This document shows positions 47,003 to 59,136 of a stretch of 64,000 bases of DNA, piece by piece. This DNA is from Casuarina equisetifolia (Eukaryota > Streptophyta > Magnoliopsida > Fagales > Casuarinaceae), in contig CM052355.1 of NCBI GenBank assembly GCA_028551475.1, positions 2,728,001 through 2,792,000 on the forward strand, given 5' to 3'. How positions within the stretch are numbered: position 1 is the first letter of the stretch; each line of letters starts with the position of its first letter. The notes beneath the pieces are model-generated. The model was not told the origin of the DNA, ran no database searches, and saw only the letters and a program-made list of their open reading frames with translations. The translations under genes and the position numbers were made by a program.

Positions 47003-50000
47003 TGGGAAAAGAAGCGGACACGGTGATAACTAGGATCTCATCGTTTTGACACGCGGGTTGAATTCAATAAGAGTGCTTTTTCTCTCTTTGTGCGTAAGTC
47101 TGGACCCCAATGAATAAAATCTTGTCAGGAAGGTGAGGGAGAGTTGGTTGACTCGAATACGTACGAATCAGGTGCTTTGGCATGACCGAGTTCACTCGGC
47201 GAGTTCACTCGTGTGCATTATTGGAAAGAAGCAATGACGGAGTGTGGGAATAGCCATTGAATATTGGTTCGGTAAAGTGGAGGTTTCTGTTTGCACCCCC
47301 GAATGCATGAAGGGCGATGGGGAACCATGGATATGGCGGATGAAAGTTGACCAGAGCGATTCAGCATTTGCCAAAGTCCCACAACAACAACAGCAACTTT
47401 GGCTCTGTTGAAAACAAACACTTACAATGAATGGAAAGGCAGAAAAAGGCCACTCGACTGTTACTGAGATTAATGAAGCTTCATTAAAGCAAATCTGGAT
47501 GCAGATTTTATGCTGCACATTATCGGCCGACAGAACCAGCTGAATTTACATGATTCCGACGCCACCCATCAGCAGGTGCTATTTCTTTGCTTTCAAATTA
47601 GGACTCCTCATTATTCCAAAAACAATAACTACGTGAATTAGAAGCACCTGCAGCACGCCAGATGCTAAAAGACACTTGCAGATGCCGCTTCACAATGTGC
47701 ATAAAAACAAATGAAGTGGGTACAATAATTTATAACTTCAATCGGTCTTTCCAATCATTCTTTTATTTAAATAATTCACAATAATTTAATCGTGGCGCCA
47801 TGATGTACTTATCTATCACGTGCAAGCCATGTCATTCACTAAAAAAAAAAAAGAAGCGAACATAAAAAAATTTAAAGATTGAGAGCACTAAGAGGGTTTA
47901 TGTAGTTTGGTCATCATCTAAAATGTCCCGTGTAGAGGGTGGTGGCAAGAACATCTCATAGTTAAAGGCAACTCAACCATCTTTAATCAACTTTTCATGA
48001 GCGGCTCAAACTTATTCTCAGAAGGGATCCACTCTAGTCTTAGCACCATTCAAATCCTTCTCATCCTCATCCTCTGATATTTCTATGTTTGTCATTTTGT
48101 ATAGGCATAGGATACCTGTAGTGCACAAAAGCTTGTGGTTTTGGTGACCGATCGTCATGTCACAAACGATAGATGTACATAATGTCTTCAGCCAAAAGAT
48201 GAATAATGTGTTCATAGGTAAGGTTGTCTCTCGTTCACTAGAGCCCACTAATGGGAAACAGGCAACAATTAGAGGGAACCCAACGGAAACGTGGTCCCTT
48301 GCTTCCACCAAGACCCGTAACACCACCATCTGTCGTATCATCTCACTTCGAATGGTAAGAAAATAGGTGAAGGTAGAGGCTGTCCAATTAGCTGAAATCA
48401 AAGCCACGGTTGACCGCTGCAGATGATATAGGGTTTTCTTCTGGCTCCCCAACGCGGAGCGGTAAGGTCGGTTGAGCTGTAAATAGCCGTATGATGACTT
48501 TTATTATGCACAACTGTCTTTAAGTGGCTTCGAGACTTTCCATGCTTCATCCTCCTCCATTCGATCCTGCTTTCAAAGCCCCATTAAAGGTTGTTGTCTC
48601 TTCATGCAAGTCGTAAAGTCTATTTAGGACCAGAGTTCTGTCAATGTGTGGTTAGAGAAAAAGTTGCAGACGAAAACAGATGGTTAATTGGATCCTTCGC
48701 TTTCGGTTCTTTGTTAAGGCAGCTAACTGAGCAATAAAGTCCATGAAGTAGTCGGTGGGTGAAAATCTTGCATTGGTGTGGACAAGAAAGGACAGACAGG
48801 AGTTTTGCATTTTACTCCTGATGTTTGTGAATTCTGCTGCGTTTCTCCTTTTTCAACACTGTTTGTTATCTATAAAATGAACAAGTTCAGAGACTTAATC
48901 TCGACGCTTGTCTTCTCACGTTAGGTTGAGTATTTACTACGACTTATTTTACATTAGTTTAATTGCTCATATTCTTTTCATTTCAGTCTAAAGCACCTTT
49001 TTGTACTTTCCAATGAATCTCTTGGCTTTCCATTTTCCATGTGGTGTTTTTTCTCGGCTCATCAAATGTGAGGACTTTGTGAGAAGACCTAGAAGTTGGT
49101 TGAAGAAAGTGCAACCAAATCAACTTCTCCTTTGAGGACTAAGCCGGAGGATATATAGACTAAGGGTTTTCTTTTTTTCTTTGTGGTATTTAAGTCTGAT
49201 GTAAAGAAGGACATCTTATGAAGGAAAGAAACATATGTATAATCAACCAGATATAAACACTGGAACTGAAAATCATGTGATGTTGGATGTTGCAAGTTTT
49301 AATTCCTCAATAAACTTGGTTTAATGCAGGTGAGCAGTCCACAAATAGCAGGTTTTTCTTCTAGAAAACAGAAACGTGTAAGATTTGGGCATTGATTAAC
49401 ATGTTTTACCACTATAGTTTTGGCAACTCACCGCCGAATGACGCAAAAAGATATGGATGAGAGATTGCCACATATAAAGGTACCGGCATGATGTAAGTTG
49501 AAGATAAGTAGCTGATGGGACGTTTTGCTGGGAATTCCGAGACACTCGACGTTGTATGATGCAACATCTGAACTTTTTCGAACCTCCCATGGTGCTAAAT
49601 ATCTCCTAACGGGTTCCTCGCTTAGATGAAAGTTCTTGTTGGAGCAGGAGCATTTCTCATTCCTCCCACGAAAAGGAAAACTATTAAATGCTATTATTAA
49701 TAGGAGAAGACACGTCAGCAACACATCAGCATGGAATAGCTACACTGAAATGCCCACGTCAGCACATCATGCTAATCCCGGGCTGGTACAAACGGCACAC
49801 CCTTATTACAAGAGACATCAAAGAAAATGACAACTTTTTAGGCTCTTATTTACATTCAAAAACTTTCAATTCAAAATCATTATGTATTATTATATATATG
49901 ATTACTCACCACATTGTGTGTAACAATCAAATCAATAAAGATTACAATTTTTCAAAGGTTTCTAAACATTTTTTTTCGAGACGACCATCCGGCTATCATT

Positions 50001-50566
50001 TCTCGATTATTCTAATGAAAACATGCTTCTACATAGCAGGGAAAGTTGGACATGACCCATGGACTCGCCAGCATCCTAAAAAAAAGTCGTGCTTATGGGG
50101 TTGGTATATGGTCCAGTGGAAATAGAAAAAAAGGGTTTAACGTTTTGTTGGTCGATTTCTTGCCTCATGAAGCCCGATAGGTTCTATAACAAGAAAAATT
50201 CTCTTTCTATAAGTTTCAATGGTTCACTTCATTTTGCATTTGTTTGGTAAGGAAACAGAATGAGAATGCTATACAAGTGCTTCAATCCACGGATAAACAT
50301 CGTGAACCAATGAGCTATCCTGCAAAGTCCTCTCGTTTGACGTAGGGTGTAACTGGTAGGGCGTTACAGCTCCCCTTCTGAACAAAATCAACTATAGAAA
50401 GAGCTCCCATAGCCGATCTCGGTGCTACTGTGACACTTACATCACATTCCTGCCACACCTTACGCCGGAAAGAAAAGAACTTAAGCCTTCTTTGTCTGAA
50501 TACTGCAAAGGGGAAATTTGGTTATTAATGAACTCGAAATATGGATAACCAAATAGCACTTCCTTA
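47003..50566. other. Arm 1 DNA upstream of LURP-one gene 1, no gene recognised
   Basis: Collinear with 60385-63812. A plus-strand stretch at 47426-47540 (GKAEKGHSTVTEINEASLKQ) has a counterpart at 60831-60950. The middle part (about 48140-48365) differs between the arms. Other frames lack motifs. Confidence 0.45.
47147..47169 (-). promoter_or_regulatory. Conserved upstream block with a W-box core, arm 1
   Basis: A 23-bp block containing TTGACT (W-box core, plus strand) and ATACGTAC is identical to 60559-60581 in arm 2, about 300 bp upstream of each LURP-one start. W-boxes bind WRKY factors, which suits a defence-linked family. Conservation over duplicates may also reflect recent origin. Confidence 0.45.
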
Positions 50567-51424
50567 AGTCCCATCTCGAAAAATTGTTTTTCTTTATAAG
50601 ACTTCGAGCTTTGCTCTTTTTCTTTTATTTATTTATTTGTGAAAAAGGTTTGAAAAGTATTAGGTGTTGAACTCAAGATCCAAGTCTTAGGTGATTAGTA
50701 ACCAATCATTGGTTATTTGATAGATTGAACCTAACAAACACTAGCTTTCTTTCCAAAGTAGGAGCTTTATCGTCTCACCCCCATCCTTAAAGCTAGGTAG
50801 AACATGCTTGAACAAGATTATACATGGAACAGATGGGGTCTTTCGTTTGTCTTAAGTTAATGCTCGTCAAAAGGCTTCGCAGGTGAATTGTCCATGTAGT
50901 TGTCATATTCTATCTTTGGGCTTAAGTTATTTGGTCTAAGGAACAAGCTCCATTCTCGGATAAGTTTGGCCATTTGTCCCTTTTTCATGTTTCAGTCATT
51001 GTTTAGTGCGACGTAATATTATTTGTGCTACTGGTTGCCGACAAAAGAAAGTTGCTAAGTTAAAAAATTAGACAATCTCTACAAAGCCTCGGTATTCTCT
51101 TTCCCTATTCTCATCTGCCAACCATCCTTTGAATCTTTCAAGTTGGGTGACAGTAAGATATTCAAGTACAGAAAGAAGTTTGGTGAAGGAAGTGTAACTG
51201 TTTCATTAACTAGTACCTATCTTTCATTCTCTTACCTTATTTTTTTATTAAATATGTAGTAGTAAAAGATAAATGAAATATGCCCAACTTTTTTAGGCTT
51301 TTGTGGTGGCCCATTTTCCACATCTTCCCTGCTCTTTTTCCCACTTGATAAAAGAGATAAAATATTCTGCAACTCCTGTGAATATGCAGTATTTGTTAAT
51401 GGTATTTTGTTTTTCTTTTAAATC

Positions 51425-51640
51425 TCACCAAGCAAGGATTCAACAGACGTCCGGCGCCAGAACGTATATACCCTAGTGCTATAGTTTCCCACCGTTGCAG
51501 GGAAAGCACAATAAATTTCAGCTCTAATATCGAAAGTGAAGATTGTGACCCAGTGCGGCTTCTGTATCCGCCAATCACCGCCGAAGAGGATACATGTACC
51601 AACCGAAGAATGTTTTAACTTTTTGTTTCGCGAAAAAAGA
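51425..51640 (-). pseudogene. Possible kelch-like gene fragment
   Basis: A minus-strand frame without ATG reads CILFGGDWRIQKPHW then TIFTFDIRAEIYCAFP, close to a kelch blade pattern (FGG, then FD about 15 residues later). It ends GEI-stop at about 51418. No further blades were found on either side. It may be a relic exon or chance. Confidence 0.2.
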
Positions 51641-53111
51641 AAGCTTCTTTATGTCACATCGATTCCGGACATGACTGTTTTTATTTACACACGGCATATT
51701 TGAAATTATTGTGTTTTTTCTCCTTTCACTTCTTTCTATTTTTCAACCAACTGAAAGGATCTTCCCTTGATGGCAAAGCCATTTATCTGGAGCTTCGATC
51801 TGTACAGATTAGGTGCTACGTGATCCATTAGTGATTCAAGCAGGTGTAAGTAGTTAATTTTCCCCCGCAATCACAATTTCTCTTATTCGTAATGGCATCT
51901 TCACTGGTAGTCTGGTCCCTTCAGGTTTTAAAAACTCAACAAGAATCCAAGGAGAATATTAGCCTTTATCAAATTCTAAGTGGAGGTAGAGAATAGAACT
52001 CTTGAAACGCAATTAACTTTGGAATGAAATGAATTGAGTGCTTGCATATAAAACATGTTTAGAATGATGGTTTTGCAAACCATCTTTTATGTTTTGGGTT
52101 GTCAAGGAGTGGCGAAAAAAAAAAAAAAAAAGAAGTAACAGCTAGAGAGACTGACTGCGGGAGCAGCAATTTGCTATTTTTGATGTTTCGACCAATGGTT
52201 CGAGTCAATACAAAAGAAAGCATGTTCCAGTCCTTTTTAGCTGTGGTCTTCCGCGAGATACTTTGGTTCCTTGGTGTCATACATTTCCTTGGCCAAATGA
52301 GGAAATATTAAGCTGGAAATGACCGGTTGGTATTATCTTTCTGTGGTCTTCCGCGAGAACTTGGGAAGCAAGCAAAGGTAGCGGCATTTATAGTTCTATA
52401 CGGATAATCAATCAATCAGCTGCACATCCGGGACCAGATTCTCCAAAAGGAGATCCGACTTAGGCTTTGAAGACGACCTCCTTTTTTACCATAGCCATCG
52501 AATTCCCCAGACGAGGCCTTTCTGACTGATTGGTCAGACAAAAGGAAAGGAGAGTGATAGTTCGTAGCTGATTGTGATGCGAGAATTTACGTTGCAATTT
52601 ATTTTTGTGAAAGTAAAAGCCCCAACAGAAGAGGCAGTAATTAATTGAGCATTAAAGAGCTTTCAGACTTTTGTCATCGAAGTTACGGATTTATTGCTGC
52701 CAAATCCAAGTCAGAATTCATTCGCATGCGCAGTACAAACCAGGTATTAACTAGAACAACTCTACATCGAAGACAGGCAAGCAGGTGAATTCCTACCTCC
52801 CGCTTACAAGTACTAAGTACATGTTTCCTTTAGGGGGGCCAGTGTGGTTTTCAGCAGCGAGCCTCAAACAAGGGAGGCAGTCAAATGCCGCATCGTTATT
52901 ACGGCTCGCTTTTAGTTGGGCATCGGGTGCCTAACTCCGGCTGCCAAAACTCGTTGCCGTTCTATCTGTATCACGGAATGGACCGTGAGTGAGATATGAT
53001 GGCAGAAGAGGCTTGACTGGTAATGCAAAAAGGGAACAGAAAGTATGGGGTATATACTTGGCACAGTTCGTGCAATTTGTTCTTGAGGTAGCGATACTCA
53101 TGTTCTAGCAG

Positions 53112-53135
53112 CTCCACAGCTCCACAGCTCCACAG
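53112..53135. repeat. 8-bp repeat CTCCACAG, three copies
   Basis: Three perfect head-to-tail units. Confidence 0.9.
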
Positions 53136-54155
53136 CTCTCACGCACCTGAAGACCGAAACTCCAGATGGTCAGTCATTCTCAAAAGAAGCAGTACTTTGC
53201 CATTCTCGCAAGAAAGAAAGAGAGAGTAAGTTAAAGAGTCATGGAAGCACGTGAATAGAGGAGGTAAGGTGCACCAACCCGGCATAGTTCTGTTCAGAAG
53301 CGGCGCGAAACGCGGCACAAACTTTTCTGACTCTCTTGGCACCTATGCTAGAGCTACTTACAAGTTCTTGTAAGTGGAATAACTAAAGTACTCCAGATTT
53401 ATTAGCGGTTTAGTACATAATTACATTGTCATTAACTCCGTGTACAGAAAAAGAAGTCAAGTTTTAAAAACTTGTAAAACATACTTTTCAAATCCCCATT
53501 AGGCATCTTTCAGCTTATGAAAACTAAATAGCCATTCTATTCCAATGTCTACATTTGACAAGCGTGAAGTCATCTTCATTGGACCTTTTATCCCCGCGCA
53601 ACTTCTAGGATAATATCCTTTGCTTTGAAGTTTCATCTACGTTCACGGTTTTGGGTACCTCTTAGCTGTCTGCAACCTCCAAGAAGGCGCTGTTCTGCAA
53701 TTTGACATGTGATCGTATCTGTTCCAGACTTGGCGACTACAATAAGCATGGTCCAATAGTGGGTTCTGCCCGGCAAAGTTTAAACATATCGTATTCGCTT
53801 ACCAAGCATGCCATTCAAGAGTGGCGTATAAAGCACCGACTAGTTGCAATGCTGCATGCACCATTTCTTTTATGCATTTATCCAAAGTGCGTGGAGATTG
53901 TTCCTCATACTGTCAAACAAACAAGATTCGATGAGCAACTTCTAAACCTTTCGTTCTTTTCCCGATATCTGCAACATGTGGCTAAAGTTCCTCCCAGACG
54001 TCGGAAACCAACGAGCACCCGTAAAAAGAATGGAGCATCTCTCTCTTTCTAAAAGTAGCGGTATCTGCTTGTCTCTGCTTTATTGTCCCTGCCAGTGTTA
54101 GCGTCGAACAGGTTGCCATTGACGTGCTGATGTAAATGGTGAAGAAACATAATAT

Positions 54156-54754
54156 TGTTAGGTTAGCCCAGCCCATATTCTGGACTTATTATTGGGTTCT
54201 ATTAGGCTATTGTGGTCTTAAGATTTAAAAAAAAATATAAGTTTTTTTGTGTGTGGCTGTCAAAAAAAAAAGTGAGAGAGAAAGGAAAAGAGCATAATTT
54301 AGTAGGAATTACAAACCTTGTGTAGCAATTGATTAAACTTTTGATCAAAGTTGATCTGTGGTCCGATTGAACTGATTTTTTGTCAGCATGTTCGAAATTG
54401 GGTGTTCTTCATTGTGAACAATTGGATCATCATTTGGAGCTCTTTAAATCTAGGTGATATTTCTTTAACTTTTTTTGGTTAAGTTGATATTTACAACTTG
54501 CTCTTCACTATTAATTGGTGATTCTATTGTTGTTGAATAATTAAATCTTTGTCTTGTTGCTATTGTTAAGCACTTGATTGGGTTGTAAATCTAACAATCT
54601 ATAAGGTAGAGATTTGGATGGACTCTGTGATCGGTCCCATGATTTTTATTCTTCACATTAGAAGAGTTTTTCACGTAAAAATTCTTTTGTGTTGATTGTG
54701 ATATTTGCATATTTTACTTGTAATTCAAATACATCGTTGTTGTTTTTCCCATCA
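54156..54754. mobile_element. Solo LTR (599 bp) with 5-bp target-site duplication, arm 2 only
   Basis: Begins TGTTAGGTTAGCCC and ends TTCCCATCA. It is flanked by AATAT at 54151-54155 and 54755-54759. Arm 1 has no such insert at the matching place (about 44188-44196), so the insertion followed the duplication. Internal text such as TTTTTCACGTAAAAATTC is typical of Ty1/copia LTRs. No element body remains, so it is a recombination product. Confidence 0.9.
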
Positions 54755-55408
54755 AATATGTTTGCTTTTGACCATATGACAAATTAAGATTTGTTTACGC
54801 TAATGAAAGACTGCCCCTATAAATTGAAACAGCGCTCCGACTTGGAACTAGTTCACCTTGAACAGAACCAAGTTGTCACGAATTCTGTCTACCAGTTACT
54901 AAATTTGTCTTACACTTGATTCTTGGTTTCGGCATATACATTAATCATAAGATTTTAGGTTGTTGCTCAAACTGTTTGCTTGATCAATTTAACTTGGTAC
55001 CATAGTATCGTGTGCTTGTCCCTGAATTCTACGTGCAAGATCCGTCTTGTCTTTGTTTTGCTTTTTCTCTTTGCTGCATAACATAAAATTATTCAAGCAA
55101 TATAAACATCGAACTTTGAAGCAACCCAGAGGATGAGTTACCAGGTGGGAAACATGCAGCAACAAGAAAAGAGTTTGGATGCTACAAGGACAGCTTCGAG
55201 ATCAAGAAAAGCAAAAAGAGAAGAAAAGGAGGGGAAGGAAAGAGACATAAATAGAGGAGATCGGAACATTCACAAAGAGTGAGGGCTTTCACTGGGGAAA
55301 ACGGGAAAAATGGAAAAATCTCTAGTTGTATAGATGGAAGAGCTTCTCACACAGTTTCCTTTAACTGAGTTACATTTGTTTCAATTTTGATGAGTTTGTA
55401 CGTAAAAC

Positions 55409-55727
55409 TGTTGATTTTATTATTAGAGCCTGCAATATCTTAAAAAACCGATTAAGTAAGAAAGTAAGAACCCAAGCTTTTAAGTTCACAATTTTTGGAT
55501 TTTTCACTTGATGTGAGAGCATCCTGACACTCCTATCACACATAGGATCTTGAGTTAGTTTATTAGTCATGACTCTAGTCCAGTGCTATTGGGCTCTGAT
55601 ATCACTGTTAATTTTATTATTATTACTCCACAATACTTTAAAAAAATGATTAAAGAAGAAAGTGAGAACCGACTCTTAGTTCACAATTTTTTATGGGTTT
55701 TTCGCCCACCATGGGAGTATCCTAACA
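55409..55727 (-). mobile_element. TRIM element (319 bp, 121-122-bp LTRs)
   Basis: Direct repeats at 55409-55529 and 55606-55727, each with TG...CA ends, flank a 76-bp interior. In minus-strand sense the 5' LTR (TGTTAGGATACTCCC...AACA) is followed at about 55604 by TGATATCAGAGCC, a near-perfect tRNA-Met primer-binding site. A purine-rich ATAGGAG precedes the 3' LTR. Flanks are AAAAC and AAAAG, a 4-of-5 target-site match. There is no coding capacity. Absent from arm 1, so it also post-dates the duplication. Confidence 0.85.
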
Positions 55728-57399
55728 AAAAGCAATATCAGATAATCACATATCATTGAAATGTAGATCTGTTGGTAGAAGGCGATGTTAGAACCTTCTC
55801 TCTTTGCCGGGAAAGCTCGAAATCCGATCTATAAGTTTGAACTGAGTGCATGTTTTTGAAATTCGTGGTATAGCAGAATCTTGTATTTGTCTAATCAAAG
55901 TTACTATATGTATGGAATATATATATATGAAGAAGGTCGAAGCGACGGCTACTTTAGACATCGGGAAGTTAGATGCTTTCCTGGAACGGGCGAGAAAAAG
56001 CTTCGAATTCAGAACGCTTGTTAGAGTCACTGATCTGAACCAAAAAAAGAACACTCTCTGTGTTCAGATCGGATCAAAGAAGCGTAAGTAGCCGCTGCAA
56101 TGGGAATATAACATGCTCTGTATGCTCTGTTTCCGTGTAAAAAGACCGTGAATCCGGTCAAAAGTGGAGCTGACATCTGAGCTGAAACCTTACATAACTG
56201 GTTCCCATTATTCGCAGAACAAAGGTGCTAGAAGAGAAGCAACCGCAAGCCCAATAGCTTAAAAGTTTCCCCATATCCAGACAGGTTGCATGTCACCGCC
56301 CACAAGTTGCACCGACCTGACCCATACATTCAGTGGCTTCAAGATAAGGTATCATATATAAAAGGAATGTATGGTTCAGTTCTATAATTGGGGAATGATA
56401 CATCTTTTGTTTATAATATATTCTGTTTCTGGCAAGTGTTGAGAGAGTGTGCCGACTGGCGGTTAATTTCTTAGGGTTGACCATATTGATTAAGCTTGGA
56501 CATTTAATATAAACATGAGTAATCAACATTATGAATGGTGCCAAGAATTTGAACGGTATAGTTTGGTATTTTGATTGGTAAAAAATGACACTCTTTAATT
56601 ATTTGCATGTAAATCAATTAGAGCTATGGTGAGAGGTCTAGATACCAAAGTTTTTTTTACCTAACTTTAAAAATAAAAAATAAAAAAAAAAGATGCTCTT
56701 TCAAGCTTAAAGAATCTTTGTTTTTCTTTTATAGATTAAATATTAAACATTTTTTTTCGTAGAAGAATGTATACTTATTTTGATGTTGAATTTCCCATTC
56801 ATGTCTACTAAGTATTTTTGTGAGATTAATCTAAACAAAAAGTTTTGAACTTTAGGCCCTCTATCTCATATACTCACCTAAAAAGATTAAGAATCGACAA
56901 AGAAACATGAGTAATCACCATGGGAAATGGCGCTAAGAATTTGGACAATATAGTTTTGGAATTCTAAGTGGTGAATAATGATACTTTTTAATCATGCACT
57001 AGTAGTTTAGTTAGAGCTATGGTTGGAAGTCAAAATAATTTCTTTACCTAACTTTAAAAGAAAAGATGATACAATCTCTACCAAACTATAAAGATGATAA
57101 TCTCCACGAATGATGTTAAGAATTTGAACAATATGATTTTTGAATTCTAATTGGTAAAGAATAATATTCTTTAATCATGTACCTACTAGTTTAGTTAGAA
57201 CTATGATACGAAGTTGATATACATTTTTACCTAACTTTCAAAAAAAAAAAAAACAAATACCTTTTTACCTAACTTTAAAAAATAAAAATGATACCTTCTT
57301 CATTTAACTTTAAAAAAAATCAATGCCTTTGCAAGTTTAATGAATTTTTGTGTTGATTTTATAGATTAAAGATTATAGAAATCATCGTAGCGAAATGCA

Positions 57400-57590
57400 A
57401 ATAAGATGTAGGGGGCAAGACAAGGAGAGACCCTGTCAAGAGACTTGGATTGCCTAATTAAACAATGTAAAAAGTATTACACTATCAAAGCCAAGCTTGA
57501 CGCAAAGGGGGAAAAAACATCCTTCCTAAACGCCACGTTGGTAGAAATATCTAACATTACATCGGATCTCGGCGACTTCTTTTCTACATT
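57400..57590 (-). pseudogene. Truncated LURP-one exon 2 fragment A
   Basis: Matches the gene's 3' flank (about 57405-57480) and then skips about 100 bp of exon 2 to continue at the text encoding the region around CVKPGFDG and VFSLC (57482-57590). Small indels and substitutions. No start and no upstream exon. Confidence 0.75.
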
Positions 57591-58204
57591 GATATTTTGA
57601 TGTTGAAGAAGCACCTAGTTTAGTTGAGAACAAATATTGCCTAAGACCTCTTATGTGCATACATAAAAGTAAAAAATAAAAATATACTAACATTTTGTTT
57701 TCATAGAAGAAAATGTACTTATTTCAACAATGAATTTCCCATTCATGTCTGCTAAGCAAATTTGAATAGTATAATCATGGAATTTTGAGTGGTAAATAAT
57801 GGTACTCTTTAATCATCTGTATGATAGTTTAGTTAGAGCTATAATCTAAATGGGGATACCTTCTTTACCTAATTTTTTAAGAAAAATGATACCTTCTTTA
57901 CCTAACTTTAAAAATGATAATCTCCATGAATGGTGTCAAGAATTTGAACGGTACAATTTTGGAATTCCAATTGGTAAAAAATAATACTCTTTAGTCATTT
58001 ACCTAATAATTTAGTCAAAACTATGGCTAGGAGTCAAGATACTCTTTTTTACCTGACTTTGGAAAAAAAAATAATATCTTCTTAACCTAAGTTTAAAAAA
58101 GAATTATACCTTCTTTATCTAACTTTTTAAAAAAAAATTACAAGTTTAATGAATTTTTGTGTTGATTTCATAGATTATAGAAATCGTAGCCAAGTACAAA
58201 TAAG

Positions 58205-58477
58205 ATCTAGTGGGCAAGACAAGTAGAGACCGGTCAAGAGACCTGGATTGGCTAATTAAACAAACGCAAAAGTATTACACTAATCTTTGTGAGGGGCTCC
58301 ACCTAAACCCCATTTGCAACACAGTCATCACCCGTGATTTGATCAAGGACGAGCACCAATCCCATGGCAAAAGCACAATCAAAGCGACTTGACGCAAAAC
58401 ATAAAAACATCCTTCTTAAGTACCAGATTGGTGAAGTATCCACCTTACGTCGGATCTCAGCCACCGCTTCCTTACAC
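58205..58477 (-). pseudogene. Truncated LURP-one exon 2 fragment B
   Basis: Contains the 3' flank plus the last about 190 bp of exon 2, from the stop region to the text encoding VAEIRRKVD. Indels break the frame. It ends abruptly at about 58477, where array sequence begins. Frame translation still gives AMGLVLVLDQITGDD. Confidence 0.8.
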
Positions 58478-59136
58478 TGACATTTTGTTTCCATAGAAGA
58501 AAGTGTGCATATTTCCACGGTAAATTTTCCATTCGCCTCTACTAAGTAAATTTGAAAAGTAATTTTTGTGAGATTAAGCTAAACAGAAATTTTCGAACTG
58601 TAGAGCCTCCTTCATCTCTTATACTCACCCAAAAAAGCTTAAGAACAAAAGAAGAAACATGAGTAATCACAATGGTGAAGGATACTACAAATTTGCACGA
58701 TATAGCTGAGTGGTTGAAAGTTGAGATACTTTTTTTACTTCACTTTTTTAAAAAAATGATACCTTCTTTTCTTAACTTTAAAGATGGTAATCTTCATAAA
58801 TGATATTAAGAATTTGAGTAATATAGTTTTGAAATTTTGATTGGTAAAGAATAATATTATTTAGTCATCTACTTAGTAATTTAGTTAGAAGTATGGTAAA
58901 AAGTCAAGATACCTTTTTTCACCTAACTTTAAAAAAGAAAAATGATACATTCTTTACCTAACTTTAAAATAAAATACAAAAATTGATGCTTTTTAGGTTT
59001 TATGAATTTTTGTGTTGATTTCATAGATTAAGGATTATAGAAATCATCGTAGCGAAATACAAGATCTATTGAGCAAGACAAGAGTGGGGCGAAATACACT
59101 TGGATTGGTTAATTAAACAAACCCAAAAGTATTACA

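Larger units (their letters stand above)
43441..50566. repeat. Segmental duplication, arm 1 (about 7.1 kb)
   Basis: Collinear in direct orientation with 53361-63812. Matching landmarks include 'gtggaataactaaag' (43456 / 53373), 'gaacagaaccaagttgt' (44290 / 54859), the LURP-one gene (45730 / 59137), an upstream block (about 47200-47520 / 60600-60940), and 'gccgatctcggtg' (50412 / 63668). This arm is the compact one and lacks the insertions seen in arm 2. Confidence 0.85.
50567..53360. other. Spacer between the two duplication arms
   Basis: No firm gene. A kelch-like minus-strand frame at about 51425-51640 is listed separately. There is an 18-bp direct repeat at 52241-52258 and 52341-52358, and an A-run at about 52117-52131. 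Confidence 0.45.
56540..59080. repeat. AT-rich tandem/higher-order repeat array with LURP-one fragments
   Basis: A unit starting near 'aagaatttgaa', then 'attggtaaa(g)aata', 'ttagttagaactatgg' and 'tacctaactttaaa', recurs near 56543, 56936, 57118, 57756, 57938, 58688 and 58809. Larger units that include a truncated LURP-one 3' end and the text 'catagaagaa' recur at roughly 800-950 bp. Arm 1 has only one short copy (about 45497-45560). Confidence 0.75.

Noticed and set aside
47192-47518. Minus-strand frame with a partner at 60605-60937
   Set aside because: Similarity is explained by the segmental duplication; the frames shift against each other.
48018-48452. 144-codon minus-strand frame
   Set aside because: Only its ends match arm 2 and the middle differs; no motif.
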